This document shows positions 17,320 to 26,094 of a stretch of 64,000 nucleotides of DNA, in pieces. The DNA comes from SG8-30 sp963710135 (GTDB taxonomy: Bacteria > Pseudomonadota > Gammaproteobacteria > Steroidobacterales > Steroidobacteraceae), in contig CAVPYY010000003.1 of the NCBI GenBank assembly GCA_963710135.1, positions 930,001-994,000 of the forward strand, in the 5' to 3' direction. Made by a program: the position numbers and the translations under genes. Numbering within the stretch: position 1 is the first letter of the stretch; each line of letters starts with the position of its first letter. Under the pieces are notes generated by a model, which was not told the DNA's origin, ran no database searches, and saw only the letters and a list, made by a program, of their open reading frames with translations.

Positions 17320-18284
17320 ACCCGGCCCTCGGGCCTCTCGTCGACCGCCTGCTGGGGGGCGAACGAGCGGCCCTGGCCAGGGTGCTCACACTGATCGAGC
17401 GCCAGCCCCTGCACGCGCCTTCGATCGACGCGCTGCTTGCCGCCAGCACTGGGCGTGCCGCCACCGTGGGCATCACCGGCGCGCCCGGTGCCGGCAAGTC
17501 GACGCTGGTGGGCTCGATGCTCAAGTCCGCCCTGCAGCGGAACGAGCGGGTCGCTGTGCTGGCGCTCGATCCGGCCTCGCCGCTCACGCGCGGCGCCGTC
17601 CTCGGTGATCGGCTGCGCATGGAACACAGCACGTCGAGCGAACGGGTCTTCGTGCGCTCGATGACGGCCGAATCGGGCGCGGGCGGCCTCGCGCTGGCAA
17701 CACCCTTTGCCATGCGCGCGCTCGACGCGGCGGGCTGGCCATGGGTGCTGGTCGAGACGGTCGGGGTGGGCCAGACGGAATTCGACATCATCGAGACCAC
17801 GAACACGACGGTCGTAGTAATGAACCCTGGCGCCGGCGACGAAGTCCAGGCGGTGAAGGCCGGGCTCATGGAGGTCGCAGACGTGTTCGTGCTCAACAAG
17901 GCGGACCGCGACGGCGTGGCGGCTGCGCGGCTGGACATCGAGCGCGCCGTCCAGCATCTCGCCGGGACGGTCTGGCGACCACCGGTCGTGGAAACGGTCG
18001 CAAGCGAGGATCGCGGCACCGACGCGGTCTGGGAAGCGATCGCCCGTCACCAGGACCATCTGCGGCAGTCGGGCGAACTGGCCGGCCGGCAGCGGCGGCT
18101 GCTGCGACTCGCCCTGCGTGGCATCGTCAGCGCGGATGTCCTGCGCCGGGCCGCCGAGGTGCTCGGCGGCGCCGAAGCGGCGGCGTTGATTCCGCGACTG
18201 CAATCCGGCGACACCAGCATTGAGCAGGCGGCCGGCAGCCTCATCGGGCGGGTGTTGGCGGGCGACGGCCCGGGGCAGGGCTAG
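17316..18284 (+). CDS. meaB: MeaB-type GTPase, acyl-CoA mutase chaperone
   Basis: G3E-family GTPase of 322 residues that loads adenosylcobalamin into methylmalonyl-CoA-type mutases and protects them from inactivation. The Walker A is GITGAPGAGKSTL, with VLALDPASPLTRGAVLGDR, VETVGVGQTEFDI (Walker B region) and NKAD for guanine binding. The GTG start at 17316 overlaps the preceding stop (GTGA) and fits the family N-terminus. The gene is convergent with the mutase subunits: its stop at 18284 overlaps the end of the B12-binding subunit (18281) by 4 nt. Confidence 0.93.
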   Translation: MNPALGPLVDRLLGGERAALARVLTLIERQPLHAPSIDALLAASTGRAATVGITGAPGAGKSTLVGSMLKSALQRNERVAVLALDPASPLTRGAVLGDRLRMEHSTSSERVFVRSMTAESGAGGLALATPFAMRALDAAGWPWVLVETVGVGQTEFDIIETTNTTVVVMNPGAGDEVQAVKAGLMEVADVFVLNKADRDGVAAARLDIERAVQHLAGTVWRPPVVETVASEDRGTDAVWEAIARHQDHLRQSGELAGRQRRLLRLALRGIVSADVLRRAAEVLGGAEAAALIPRLQSGDTSIEQAAGSLIGRVLAGDGPGQG

Positions 18285-18700
18285 GCGGCGGTCTCGCCGC
18301 GCCCGGTCAGCCGCCGCGCGGCGGCGACGATGTCGTCGAGGCTCGAACCCGGCGGATACACCTCCACGTCCTGCGCGCGCAACCGCTTGGCCGCCCAGGG
18401 CGCGATGACGCCACCGGCGAAGATCGGCAGTTCCGGCCGGGCACTTCGGATCTCCTTTATCACGCGCTCCGCGACCTCGACATGGCCGCCGATGTTGAGG
18501 CCGACCAGGTCGACGTCCTCGTCGACGGCGGCCCGGACGATCTCCGCTCCCGTGATCATGCCCCCGAGGATGACCTGGAATCCGGCGTCGCGCAGCGCCC
18601 GCGCGACCACGGAGATGCCGCGCCAATGGCCGTCGAGCGCGGTCTTGGCAAGCAGGATCCGGGCTGATGGCTCCATGGCGGGCTCCGTCATCCTGTTCAT
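18281..18700 (-). CDS. B12-binding small subunit of acyl-CoA mutase
   Basis: Stand-alone cobalamin-binding domain of 139 residues. The motif DGHWRG (consensus DxHxxG) supplies the lower axial His for cobalamin, followed by the Rossmann-like strands DLVGLNIGG and IFAGGVI. It equals the C-terminal domain of methylmalonyl-CoA mutase but is a separate polypeptide, as in isobutyryl-, 2-hydroxyisobutyryl- and pivalyl-CoA mutases. Its ATG overlaps the stop of the large subunit (ATGA, 18697-18700), so the subunits are translationally coupled. Confidence 0.92.
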   Translation of the reverse strand: MNRMTEPAMEPSARILLAKTALDGHWRGISVVARALRDAGFQVILGGMITGAEIVRAAVDEDVDLVGLNIGGHVEVAERVIKEIRSARPELPIFAGGVIAPWAAKRLRAQDVEVYPPGSSLDDIVAAARRLTGRGETAA

Positions 18701-20331
18701 ACGAGTTCGGGCGTCTGCCAGTCGCCCCAGACCTGCCTGAACACGTCGCCCACTTCGCCCAGGGTCACCTCGGCTTCGAGCGCGGCCAGCATCGCCGGCA
18801 TGATGTTCGCCTCGCCGGCGCAGGTCTGCTCCAGCTTTCGCAGCGCCTCGGCCGCGCCTTTCTCGTGCCGCTCGCGCCGCACCGCCTTGAGCCGCTCCAG
18901 CGCCACGTCGTAGGCGTCGCTCACCGGCGGGAAGCCGTCCACTTCGAATGGCGTGATGTCGTCGGTGAAGTCAGTCACCCCGACCACCTTCAGGTCGCCG
19001 CGCGTCTCGGCCAGCGCCTGCGCGTGCTGGTTCTCACGCGCGCGCGCGTGCAGCCAGCCGGAGTCGAGCGTCGCCAGGAAGCCGCCCTGCGCCAGTATCT
19101 CGTCGACGAACTCCCAGCCGCGACGCTCGAGCTCGGCGGTCAAGGCCTCGACGTAGTACGAGCCGCCGAGCGGATCGGCGACCGCCGGGATGTTGGTCTC
19201 GTGCTCGAGGATCTGCTGGATGCGCACCGACATCTGGTGCGCGTGCTCGCTGGGTATCGAGATGGCCTCGTCGTATCCGGACACGCCAAGCGATTGGGTG
19301 CCGCCCAGCACGGCGCTCAGCGCCATCAGCGTGCCGCGCACGATGTTGTTCATCGGCTGCTGGTAGGTCATGTACGACCCGGAGGTCACGATGTGGATGC
19401 GCATGCGCAGCGCTCGCTCGTCCGTGATGCCGTAGCGTTCGGTCAGCAGCCGGTGCCACATCTTGCGCGCGGCGCGGAGCTTGCTGGCGTCCTCGAAGAT
19501 CTCCATCGTCGTACGGAAATTCACGCCGCCAACCCGGTGCGCCGCGGCGGTCATGTCCATTCGGCCGCGCCGTTTGACTTCGTCGAGGTACTCGATGGCA
19601 TTGGCCATCACCGCGCCGAGTTCCTGCCAGGCGTTCAGTCCGGTATCGCCGCCGTTGTAGCCGGCGATCGACACCGGCACCCACTTGGGGAGGTGCTCAC
19701 CGCAGAACTCGATGATGTCGGCATTGAGGCGCAGCCCCGCGGCGGTCGGCACCTGCTGCTTGGTTACACAACCGAGGTACGTAAGGAAAAAGTCGCTCTG
19801 CCCGGTGCCACCGAGCTTGGCGAGGTCGATGCCGCGCCGCCTGGCGACGCTCCAGTAGGCTGCGAGTGCAAAGGGCGCGTGTTGCACGACCGCGCCGCCG
19901 GCGTGCCCGTAGGTGTGCTCGATCGGCAGGCCATCGAGGCAGATGGCGACCTCGCGGACGCTCTGCATCACGGCCCCGGTCATGCCGACGTCCTCGCGCC
20001 GCGCCACCACGTCGGGATGATCCACGTTGTAGAGGTGGTCGGCCGTGTTGCGATCGTGCTCCATCAGGAAGCCCGTTTCGCCGTTGCGCAGCAGGAACTT
20101 GATGCGCTCGTTCTCATCCTCCGGCTTGCCGAAGCCGCTCAGCTGGAAGATGCGCCAGGGCTTGGTCCGGTAGCCCTGGGGAAAGCAGCCGCGGTGGTAG
20201 GGAGCTTGTCCCGGCAGGCCACCAGCGACCCGGCGGTGGTCGGCGGGCACGTCATCCGGGCCGTAGCTGGGCTTCAGCTCGATACCCGAGCGGGTAACGA
20301 ATGTCGGCGCTGCCTTGTCGTGCCGTCCCAT
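18697..20331 (-). CDS. B12-dependent acyl-CoA mutase large subunit with atypical active site
   Basis: TIM-barrel catalytic subunit of 544 residues, clearly homologous along its length to methylmalonyl-CoA mutase (MCM): PWRIFQLSGFGKPEDENERI, NFRTTMEIFEDASKLRAARKMW, GGTQSLGVSGYDEAISIP, VADPLGGSYYVEALT. Three residues that set MCM chemistry differ when aligned by eye. Tyr89 (RQYAGF) is Leu in FQLSGF; isobutyryl- and hydroxyisobutyryl-CoA mutases have Phe and Ile. Arg207 is Cys (QSDFFLTYLGC). His244 (GYHMQEAG) is Asn (GYNGGDTG). The FDLPT region is also replaced by MEHDRNT. A CoA-ester carbon-skeleton rearrangement on a non-carboxylated or bulky substrate is likely; the substrate is unknown. Confidence 0.88.
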   Translation of the reverse strand: MGRHDKAAPTFVTRSGIELKPSYGPDDVPADHRRVAGGLPGQAPYHRGCFPQGYRTKPWRIFQLSGFGKPEDENERIKFLLRNGETGFLMEHDRNTADHLYNVDHPDVVARREDVGMTGAVMQSVREVAICLDGLPIEHTYGHAGGAVVQHAPFALAAYWSVARRRGIDLAKLGGTGQSDFFLTYLGCVTKQQVPTAAGLRLNADIIEFCGEHLPKWVPVSIAGYNGGDTGLNAWQELGAVMANAIEYLDEVKRRGRMDMTAAAHRVGGVNFRTTMEIFEDASKLRAARKMWHRLLTERYGITDERALRMRIHIVTSGSYMTYQQPMNNIVRGTLMALSAVLGGTQSLGVSGYDEAISIPSEHAHQMSVRIQQILEHETNIPAVADPLGGSYYVEALTAELERRGWEFVDEILAQGGFLATLDSGWLHARARENQHAQALAETRGDLKVVGVTDFTDDITPFEVDGFPPVSDAYDVALERLKAVRRERHEKGAAEALRKLEQTCAGEANIMPAMLAALEAEVTLGEVGDVFRQVWGDWQTPELV

Positions 20332-20396
20332 TGAATGATCCCCGTGCGCCCGGCCGGGATTCGGGCCGAAGCCGCTGTCCCGACTTTACGGCCGAG

Positions 20397-20427
20397 TATA
20401 CTAATGGTATAAAAATTCTACCAGCGG
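20397..20427. promoter_or_regulatory. operator-like motifs in the mutase/SDR divergent promoter
   Basis: TATACTAATGGTATA (20397-20411) has TATAC/GTATA arms and contains TACTAATGGTA; a weaker copy, CCGCTGGTAGAA on the minus strand, ends at 20416. TATACT and TATAAA here can also serve as -10 elements for the two divergent genes. The motif matches those at 16079-16104 and 24433-24465. Confidence 0.5.
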
Positions 20428-20479
20428 TTTTGTTTTCTTCATCGGTCGTCCGTCAATCGCTGCAGGAGGCGAACCGCCC

Positions 20480-21268
20480 GTGACAACCAAGCTGATCGAG
20501 CGCCTGTTTTCCGTCGCCGGCAAGACCGTGCTCGTCACCGGTGGCTCCTCCGGTATCGGCTACATGCTCGCCGAAGGCTTCCTGCAGGCCGGCGCGCGCG
20601 TCTACATCACCGGCCGCAAGCCGGAGGCGCTGGAGAGCGCGCGGCAGGCGCTTGCCGGTCACGGCGACGTGCGCGCGGTGCAGGGCGACCTCGCCACCGC
20701 AGAGGGTGTCGCGGCGGTAGTAGACTCGCTCGCTGCCGAGCCGAAGCTGCACGTGCTGGTGAACAACGCGGGCATTACCTGGGGTGCGCCACTGGAGAAG
20801 TTTCCGGCGGAGGCCTTCGACTCGGTACTTGCGGTGAACCTCAAGGCGCCGTTCGTACTGGTGCAGTCTCTTCTGCCGCGTCTCGAGGCTGCCGCCAGCG
20901 ATGAGGATCCGGCGCGGGTGATCAACGTCGGCTCGATCTACGGCATTTCCAGCCACGTCATGCAAGCCTGGTCGTATGGCGCGAGCAAGGCCGCCATACA
21001 CCAGCTCACGGGCAGTCTCGCGGCAGAGCTGGCGCCGCGGCGAATATTGGTCAATGCCATCGCGCCCGGATTCTTCCCGTCGAAGATGACGCGCTTCGTG
21101 ATGAAGGACGACACCCGCCGGAACGAGATGCTGGAGCACATCCCGCTTGGCCGGCCGGGGTCGTCCGACGACGTAGTCGGACTGGCGCTGTACCTGAGCT
21201 CGCGCGCCGGCGCGTATATGACGGGCAACGTGATACCGCTCGACGGCGGCGTGTTGGCCAACCGCTGA
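20480..21268 (+). CDS. SDR family oxidoreductase
   Basis: Classic short-chain dehydrogenase/reductase of 262 residues, probably acting on a hydroxy- or keto-acyl group. The cofactor loop is TGGSSGIGYM, NNAG is present, and the catalytic Ser and YxxxK are in VGSIYGISS and SYGASKAAIHQL. The end of the family (GNVIPLDGGVLANR) is complete. It resembles gluconate-5-dehydrogenase/3-ketoacyl reductase-type SDRs. The crotonase gene follows 12 nt later, so the two form a pair transcribed away from the mutase gene. Confidence 0.9.
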   Translation: MTTKLIERLFSVAGKTVLVTGGSSGIGYMLAEGFLQAGARVYITGRKPEALESARQALAGHGDVRAVQGDLATAEGVAAVVDSLAAEPKLHVLVNNAGITWGAPLEKFPAEAFDSVLAVNLKAPFVLVQSLLPRLEAAASDEDPARVINVGSIYGISSHVMQAWSYGASKAAIHQLTGSLAAELAPRRILVNAIAPGFFPSKMTRFVMKDDTRRNEMLEHIPLGRPGSSDDVVGLALYLSSRAGAYMTGNVIPLDGGVLANR

Positions 21269-21280
21269 GGAATCGCGTCC

Positions 21281-22072
21281 ATGGACCTTCGACAATACCC
21301 GACACTCGAGGTCGAGAAGCGCGGAGCCGCCGATTGGGTGACGCTGAACCGGCCTGATTCGCTGAATACGTTCAATGCGGCCATGGTCGACGATCTCGCC
21401 GATTACTTCGCCGCCCGCTGCGTCGACTCCGTGACGCGCGTGATCGTGCTGCGCGGCGCTGGCAGGGGGTTCTGCGCAGGCCTCGACCTGAAGGAGATGG
21501 GCGAGCGCATCGCCGGCATGGAGATGGCCGAGCGGCTCGCCTTCCAGCAGCGCCTGAGCAGCATCTTCCTGTCCATGCGCCGCTGTCCGCAGCCGATCGT
21601 CTGTCTGCTGCACGGTGCCGCCGCCGGGGGCGGTTTCGCTCTCGCGGTCGCCTCCGACATCCGTTACTGCAGCACGGATGCGCGCATGAATGCCGCCGCC
21701 ATCAAGATTGGCTTGAGTGGTTGCGATGTCGGCTTCAGTTATCTGCTCCCCCGGCTGGTGGGCACGTCGGTGGCCGCCGAGATGCTGATGACCGGCAGTT
21801 TCCTCGACGCGCCCCGCGCTGCCCAACTCGGGCTGGTGTCAGCGGTAGTGCCCGAGGCCGATCTCGAAGCGGCCGGGGAGAAACTGGTCGGGCAGTTGCT
21901 GGCGGCCGATCCGCTGGGCCTGGCGCTGACCAAGCAGGGCCTGGAAGTCGGCATCGCGGCGCCCGGCTTGGACGTCGCGATCGCCAACGAGGACCGGCAG
22001 CAGGCGCTGCTGAGCGGAGCCGAGGGCTTCCGGCAAAGGATACGCGCCTTCCTGTCCCGGACGCGGGACTGA
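21281..22072 (+). CDS. enoyl-CoA hydratase/isomerase (crotonase) family protein
   Basis: Crotonase fold, 263 residues, acting on a CoA thioester. The oxyanion-hole segments are RGFCAGLDLKEMG and HGAAAGGGFALAVASDIRYC. The two Glu residues of true hydratases are not both obvious: the second catalytic region reads IGLSGCDVGFSYLLPRL, a variant common in a large uncharacterised branch, so the reaction (hydration, isomerisation or hydrolysis) is open. Encoded right after the SDR in the catabolic island; the TonB receptor gene on the other strand ends 47 nt later. Confidence 0.88.
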   Translation: MDLRQYPTLEVEKRGAADWVTLNRPDSLNTFNAAMVDDLADYFAARCVDSVTRVIVLRGAGRGFCAGLDLKEMGERIAGMEMAERLAFQQRLSSIFLSMRRCPQPIVCLLHGAAAGGGFALAVASDIRYCSTDARMNAAAIKIGLSGCDVGFSYLLPRLVGTSVAAEMLMTGSFLDAPRAAQLGLVSAVVPEADLEAAGEKLVGQLLAADPLGLALTKQGLEVGIAAPGLDVAIANEDRQQALLSGAEGFRQRIRAFLSRTRD

Positions 22073-22119
22073 ACGAGCCCCGGGGATTCCCCACAGGGCT
22101 CGTCGTCAGTCAGCAACGG

Positions 22120-24342
22120 CTAGAAGTTGTACGAAAGCGTCAGGCCATAGGTCCGCGGCGGCAGCAGCGAGCCCACCCGCACGTTGCCGTACAAGGGCGC
22201 GGTGATGATGTTGTTGCTGAACACCAATTCGTCCGTGGCATTGCGCACCCAGCCCATGGCCGACCAGTGTCCGTCAGCACCTTCGTAGCCGAGGGCGAGG
22301 TTCACGATGCCGTAGGCGTCCTGCACCGCGTCGTCGTTATTGAACTCGGTGAAGTACACCTTGTCCTGGTAGGCGGCCTCGATGTTGCCGAACACGCTGC
22401 CGCCGCCCGCCAGCCGGTGCCGATAGTCGAGCGCGCCACGCACGGTGTACTCCGGTGCATTCTGCAACTTGTTGCCCTTCAGGCTGACAATCTGGAAACC
22501 CTGGCGGTAGTCGCCGGTCAGGAACTCGGTGTACTCGGCGTTTAGCCAGGTCGCCGACAGTGAGCCGGTCAGTTCCGGGGTGATCAGCCCAATGAGTTCG
22601 AGCTCGACACCCGTGTTCTCCGCCGACGCGGCGTTCACCGTCTCCACCACGCTTTGCGCATTCACGAAGCCGACCTGCAGGTCGGTGTAGTCGTAGTAGA
22701 AGGCGGCGGCGCGCAGCGAGGCGCGGCCGTCGGCGAAGGGCTGCTTGAGGCCCACTTCGTAGGCCCAGACTTCCTCCGGATTGATGACGTCGTTCTGGCT
22801 GCCGACGTTGATGACCCCGGACTTGAAGCCCTTGGTGATCTGGCCGTAGAGCAGCGCGTCGCTCGCGGTCGTGTACTCCAGCAGCAGCTTCGGGGTCACG
22901 GAGTCCCATGACTTCTGCTTGTCGGTCGGGATGTTCGCGCCCAGCGCGTCGAAGATGAAGGCGCCGGTGCCCTTGCGCTTCTCGTAGTTGTAGCGGGCAC
23001 CCAGCGTCAGGGCGAGCTGGTCGGTAAAGCCGTACTTGCCCTGGACGAACAGGCCGAAGGCGTCGATCTTGACGTCGCCCTGCTGCAGGTAGTTGCCGTT
23101 GTCGAAGGTGTTGGCCGGCAGGCCGAACAGCAGGCCGAGATTGATCAGCGGCACACGCACTTCGCCGAACAGGTCTTCGTTGAAGTAGTTCGCGCCGGCG
23201 AGCCACTCGATGTTGCCCGTGCTGCCGGAGAGCGTGAAGTCCTGGCCCCAGGAGGTGCTCTCCTCGGTGTAGTCGTTGCGGCCGAACATCCACACTTCAG
23301 ACACGTCCAGGTCGTCGCGCTGGAAGCGGTTGAAGTCGCGGTAGGCGGTGATGGACTTCAGCGTCCAGACGTCGTTGATGGACCAGTCGACGATTGCGGT
23401 GATCGCCGTGCCATCGCGGTCATTGATGGCGTCCTGGTCGGACCAGATGTTGCGCTGGTTGACCGGGCGGCCGAGTGCGGCGTAGTAGTCGAAGATCGTC
23501 TGGCCGTTCAGCAGGTTGTAAGGCAGCGACGCGTCGGGCACCGTCGTCGGGCCGAAATAGTGGAAGGCGTAGTTGTTGTCGTCTTCACTGAAGTAGTCGG
23601 CGACCAGCGTGACGTCCACGGCGTCGCTCGGCCGGAAACGCAGGCTGCCGCGGACCGCGTAGTAGTCGCGGTCGTCGACGTCGTTGCCGGTGAACAGGTT
23701 GGTGCCGTAGCCGTCGCGCTTGTCGATCTTCACCGCCAGCCGGCCCATCACCGAATCCCCGGAGATCGGGCCGCCGACGGCGCCTTCGAGGGTGTATGCC
23801 GAATAGTTGCCGCCGGTCAGGCGCAGATAGCCATCCGCCACTTCGCTCGGCTTCCTGGTGACCATGTTGACGACGCCGGCGGTGGCGCCGCGACCGTACA
23901 GCGTTCCCTGCGGACCGCGCAGTACCTCGACCTGCTCGAGATCGAAGAACCCGGCCAGCTGGGCCGAGGGCCGCGGAATCATCGAGCCATCCTGCAGGAA
24001 CGCCACCGCGCCGTCGGCGCCGAGGTCGATGCTGGTCATGCCGATGCCGCGGATGAAGGTCCGATTGACGCCGAACTGGTCGCCGACCGAGAGATTCGGG
24101 ACGGCCAGCGCCAGGTCGCGGATTTCCTGGATGCCGCCCGGGCCGAGCGCGTCGGAGGTGACTGCTGTGATCGCAGCGGCCGTCGCATCGATTGTGTCGG
24201 ACTGCTTCGTGGCGGTCACGACGACCTCGGCCAGGGCCGTGCGCTCCCCCTCTGCATCGGCCAGTGCCGCGCCGGCCGTACCGGCCAGCACACAGCTCAC
24301 CGCGGTACGCAACATCCAGGAGCTACCCAAAGAAGGCTTCAT
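22120..24342 (-). CDS. TonB-dependent outer-membrane receptor
   Basis: Ligand-gated outer-membrane transporter of 740 residues. A signal peptide (cleavage near GAALA, residue 28) is followed by a TonB-box-like EVVVTATKQ and the plug domain (IQEIRDLALAVPNLSVGDQFGVNRTFIRGIG), then the 22-strand barrel ending LTLSYNF with the terminal Phe. It resembles receptors of sphingomonads and steroidobacters that often import organic compounds rather than only iron. Its promoter carries the same motif as the island's other promoters, so it probably imports the substrate of this pathway; that link is inference. Confidence 0.93.
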   Translation of the reverse strand: MKPSLGSSWMLRTAVSCVLAGTAGAALADAEGERTALAEVVVTATKQSDTIDATAAAITAVTSDALGPGGIQEIRDLALAVPNLSVGDQFGVNRTFIRGIGMTSIDLGADGAVAFLQDGSMIPRPSAQLAGFFDLEQVEVLRGPQGTLYGRGATAGVVNMVTRKPSEVADGYLRLTGGNYSAYTLEGAVGGPISGDSVMGRLAVKIDKRDGYGTNLFTGNDVDDRDYYAVRGSLRFRPSDAVDVTLVADYFSEDDNNYAFHYFGPTTVPDASLPYNLLNGQTIFDYYAALGRPVNQRNIWSDQDAINDRDGTAITAIVDWSINDVWTLKSITAYRDFNRFQRDDLDVSEVWMFGRNDYTEESTSWGQDFTLSGSTGNIEWLAGANYFNEDLFGEVRVPLINLGLLFGLPANTFDNGNYLQQGDVKIDAFGLFVQGKYGFTDQLALTLGARYNYEKRKGTGAFIFDALGANIPTDKQKSWDSVTPKLLLEYTTASDALLYGQITKGFKSGVINVGSQNDVINPEEVWAYEVGLKQPFADGRASLRAAAFYYDYTDLQVGFVNAQSVVETVNAASAENTGVELELIGLITPELTGSLSATWLNAEYTEFLTGDYRQGFQIVSLKGNKLQNAPEYTVRGALDYRHRLAGGGSVFGNIEAAYQDKVYFTEFNNDDAVQDAYGIVNLALGYEGADGHWSAMGWVRNATDELVFSNNIITAPLYGNVRVGSLLPPRTYGLTLSYNF

Positions 24343-24432
24343 CGCATTTCCCCCGATACATGAAAGGTGTCGTTCTATGACGCTTGCCGCGGCGCCGGGC
24401 GACGCGTGACTGTTCCCTTTGTATAGTTGAGT

Positions 24433-24465
24433 TTACTAACAGTCAAGTTCTCTTACCGTTAGAAT
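24433..24465. promoter_or_regulatory. inverted operator-like motif upstream of TonB receptor gene
   Basis: TTACTAACAGT (from 24433, plus strand) and TTCTAACGGTAA (24453-24464 on the minus strand) face each other as CTAAC(A/G)GT inverted repeats. The minus-strand copy is nearly identical to TTGTAACGGTAC at 16092-16103. The site lies between the TonB receptor start (24342) and the DJ-1 gene (24635). Confidence 0.55.
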
Positions 24466-24634
24466 AGATGAGCTGCCGACCGGTCTGGTCGTGTTGCATT
24501 GCAACGTGAAGCGGGCGGGTTCTCTGCCGGGCCTTGGTCCGAGTCGGAAGTCCGGGTCGCAAAGAACGGAACTGTCGCCCGCGTTCCGTTGCCCAAACGC
24601 GGGTCAAGCGGGCCGCAACCCGGGGGAGTCATCC

Positions 24635-25351
24635 ATGTCCCAGCCACTCAAGGTATTGATCGTCCTCACCTCTCACTCGGATATGGGTGACGGGAGCGAG
24701 CCGACCGGCTTCTGGCTGGAGGAGTTCACGACACCCTATTACGTGTTCGCTGACGCGGGGGCCGACATCCGGATCGCGTCGATTCGTGGTGGCCGGGCGC
24801 CACTCGATCCACGCAGCCTCGCCGGCGAGGGCGACAAGCCCGACAGCGTGAAGCGCTACGAGAAGGACACGAAGCTCAAGGCGGCACTCGAGAGCACCGC
24901 CGGGATCGCCGAGGTCGCGGCACGGCAGTTCGACATCGTCTTCCTGCCCGGCGGGCACGGCACCATGTGGGATCTGCCGAACAGCGAGCCACTGGCGAAG
25001 CTGGTCGGCAGCACCATGACGCGCGGTGCCGTGGTGAGCGCCGTGTGCCACGGTCCGGCCGGCCTGGTGAGCGCTAAGCTGGCTGACGGCCACCCGGTCG
25101 TCGCCGGCCGGCGGGTCTCGGCGTTTACCAACAGCGAGGAGAAGGCGGTCGGTCTCGACAAGGTCGTGCCGTTCCTGCTCGAAAGCCGGCTGCGCGAGTT
25201 GGGCGGCCGCGTCGAAGGTGCGCCGGACTTTCAGCCGTTCGCCGTGGCGGATGGCAACCTGGTGACCGGCCAGAACCCGGCCTCGTCCGGGCGGGTCGCC
25301 GAACTCGCGATCCAGGCTGCCCGAGCGCGGCTGCAGGCGAAGGCGGGCTGA
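24635..25351 (+). CDS. DJ-1/PfpI family (Hsp31-like) protein
   Basis: Type 1 glutamine-amidotransferase-like protein of 238 residues in the Hsp31/DJ-1 class, whose members act as glyoxalases/deglycases or stress chaperones. The nucleophilic Cys is in SAVCHGPAG and the supporting Glu in TGFWLEEF; FLPGGHGTMWDLP is the family loop. The start at 24635 is used because homology begins at MSQPLKVLIVLTSH. The GST gene follows after about 115 nt, suggesting a detoxification pair. Confidence 0.92.
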   Translation: MSQPLKVLIVLTSHSDMGDGSEPTGFWLEEFTTPYYVFADAGADIRIASIRGGRAPLDPRSLAGEGDKPDSVKRYEKDTKLKAALESTAGIAEVAARQFDIVFLPGGHGTMWDLPNSEPLAKLVGSTMTRGAVVSAVCHGPAGLVSAKLADGHPVVAGRRVSAFTNSEEKAVGLDKVVPFLLESRLRELGGRVEGAPDFQPFAVADGNLVTGQNPASSGRVAELAIQAARARLQAKAG

Positions 25352-25467
25352 TGGCTTCCGTTGCACCCACCTGTGCATCAACCTCGCCTGATTCTGCGAA
25401 GTGGCAAGGCAGATAGCCAGCGACGCTGGCTGACTGTGCCGCACCGTCAACCCTCCTGGAGACCATC

Positions 25468-26088
25468 ATGAAGCTCTACTACTCACCTGGCGCCTGTTCG
25501 CTCTCGCCGCACATCGTCGCGAGCGAGGCCGGTATTCCGCTGGAACTGGTCAAGGTAAATACCAAGACCAAGACGGTGAACGGCGACGGCGATTACCTGG
25601 CCATAAACCCCAAGGGCTCCGTGCCCGCGCTCGAACTCGACAACGGCGAGATCCTGACCGAAGGTCCGGCGATCGTGCAGTTCCTGGCCGATCTCAAGCC
25701 CGAGTCCGGTCTCGCTCCGGCGAATGGCACGCTGCCTCGCTACCGGCTACAGGAGACGCTGAACTACATCACCTCGGAGATCCACAAGAGCTACAGCCCG
25801 CTGTTCAACCCCAAGACCACGGACGATGTGCGCCGGGAGCGTGGCGAGTACCTGCAGCGGCGCTACGCGTTGCTCGACAAGCAGCTCGACGGCCGGAAGT
25901 ACCTGTTCGGCGAGCAGTTCACCGTGGCGGATGCCTACCTGTTCGTGGTGACGAACTGGGCCAGCATCGTCAAGATCGATCTCTCCGGGTACGCCAACAT
26001 CCAGGCCTTCCAGAAGACGGTCGCCGCGAGACCGGCTGTGCAGGCGGCGATGAAGGCCGAGGGGCTGATCAAGGACAAGGTCGCCTGA
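25468..26088 (+). CDS. glutathione S-transferase, beta class
   Basis: Cytosolic glutathione transferase of 206 residues. The N-terminal thioredoxin-like domain starts MKLYYSPGACSLSPHI, with the Cys of bacterial beta-class enzymes at residue 10, and has the glutathione-binding NPKGSVPALEL and GPAIVQFLAD. The C-terminal helical domain has FTVADAYLF. It conjugates or reduces electrophiles. A good AGG-type ribosome site precedes the ATG (TCCTGGAG region). It is followed 6 nt later by the cupin gene, so they are co-transcribed. Confidence 0.95.
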   Translation: MKLYYSPGACSLSPHIVASEAGIPLELVKVNTKTKTVNGDGDYLAINPKGSVPALELDNGEILTEGPAIVQFLADLKPESGLAPANGTLPRYRLQETLNYITSEIHKSYSPLFNPKTTDDVRRERGEYLQRRYALLDKQLDGRKYLFGEQFTVADAYLFVVTNWASIVKIDLSGYANIQAFQKTVAARPAVQAAMKAEGLIKDKVA

Positions 26089-26094
26089 GCGACG

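Noticed and set aside
20332..20479. Cobalamin riboswitch upstream of the B12 mutase
   Set aside because: No B12-box-like sequence or extended leader is visible; the region instead holds operator-like motifs.
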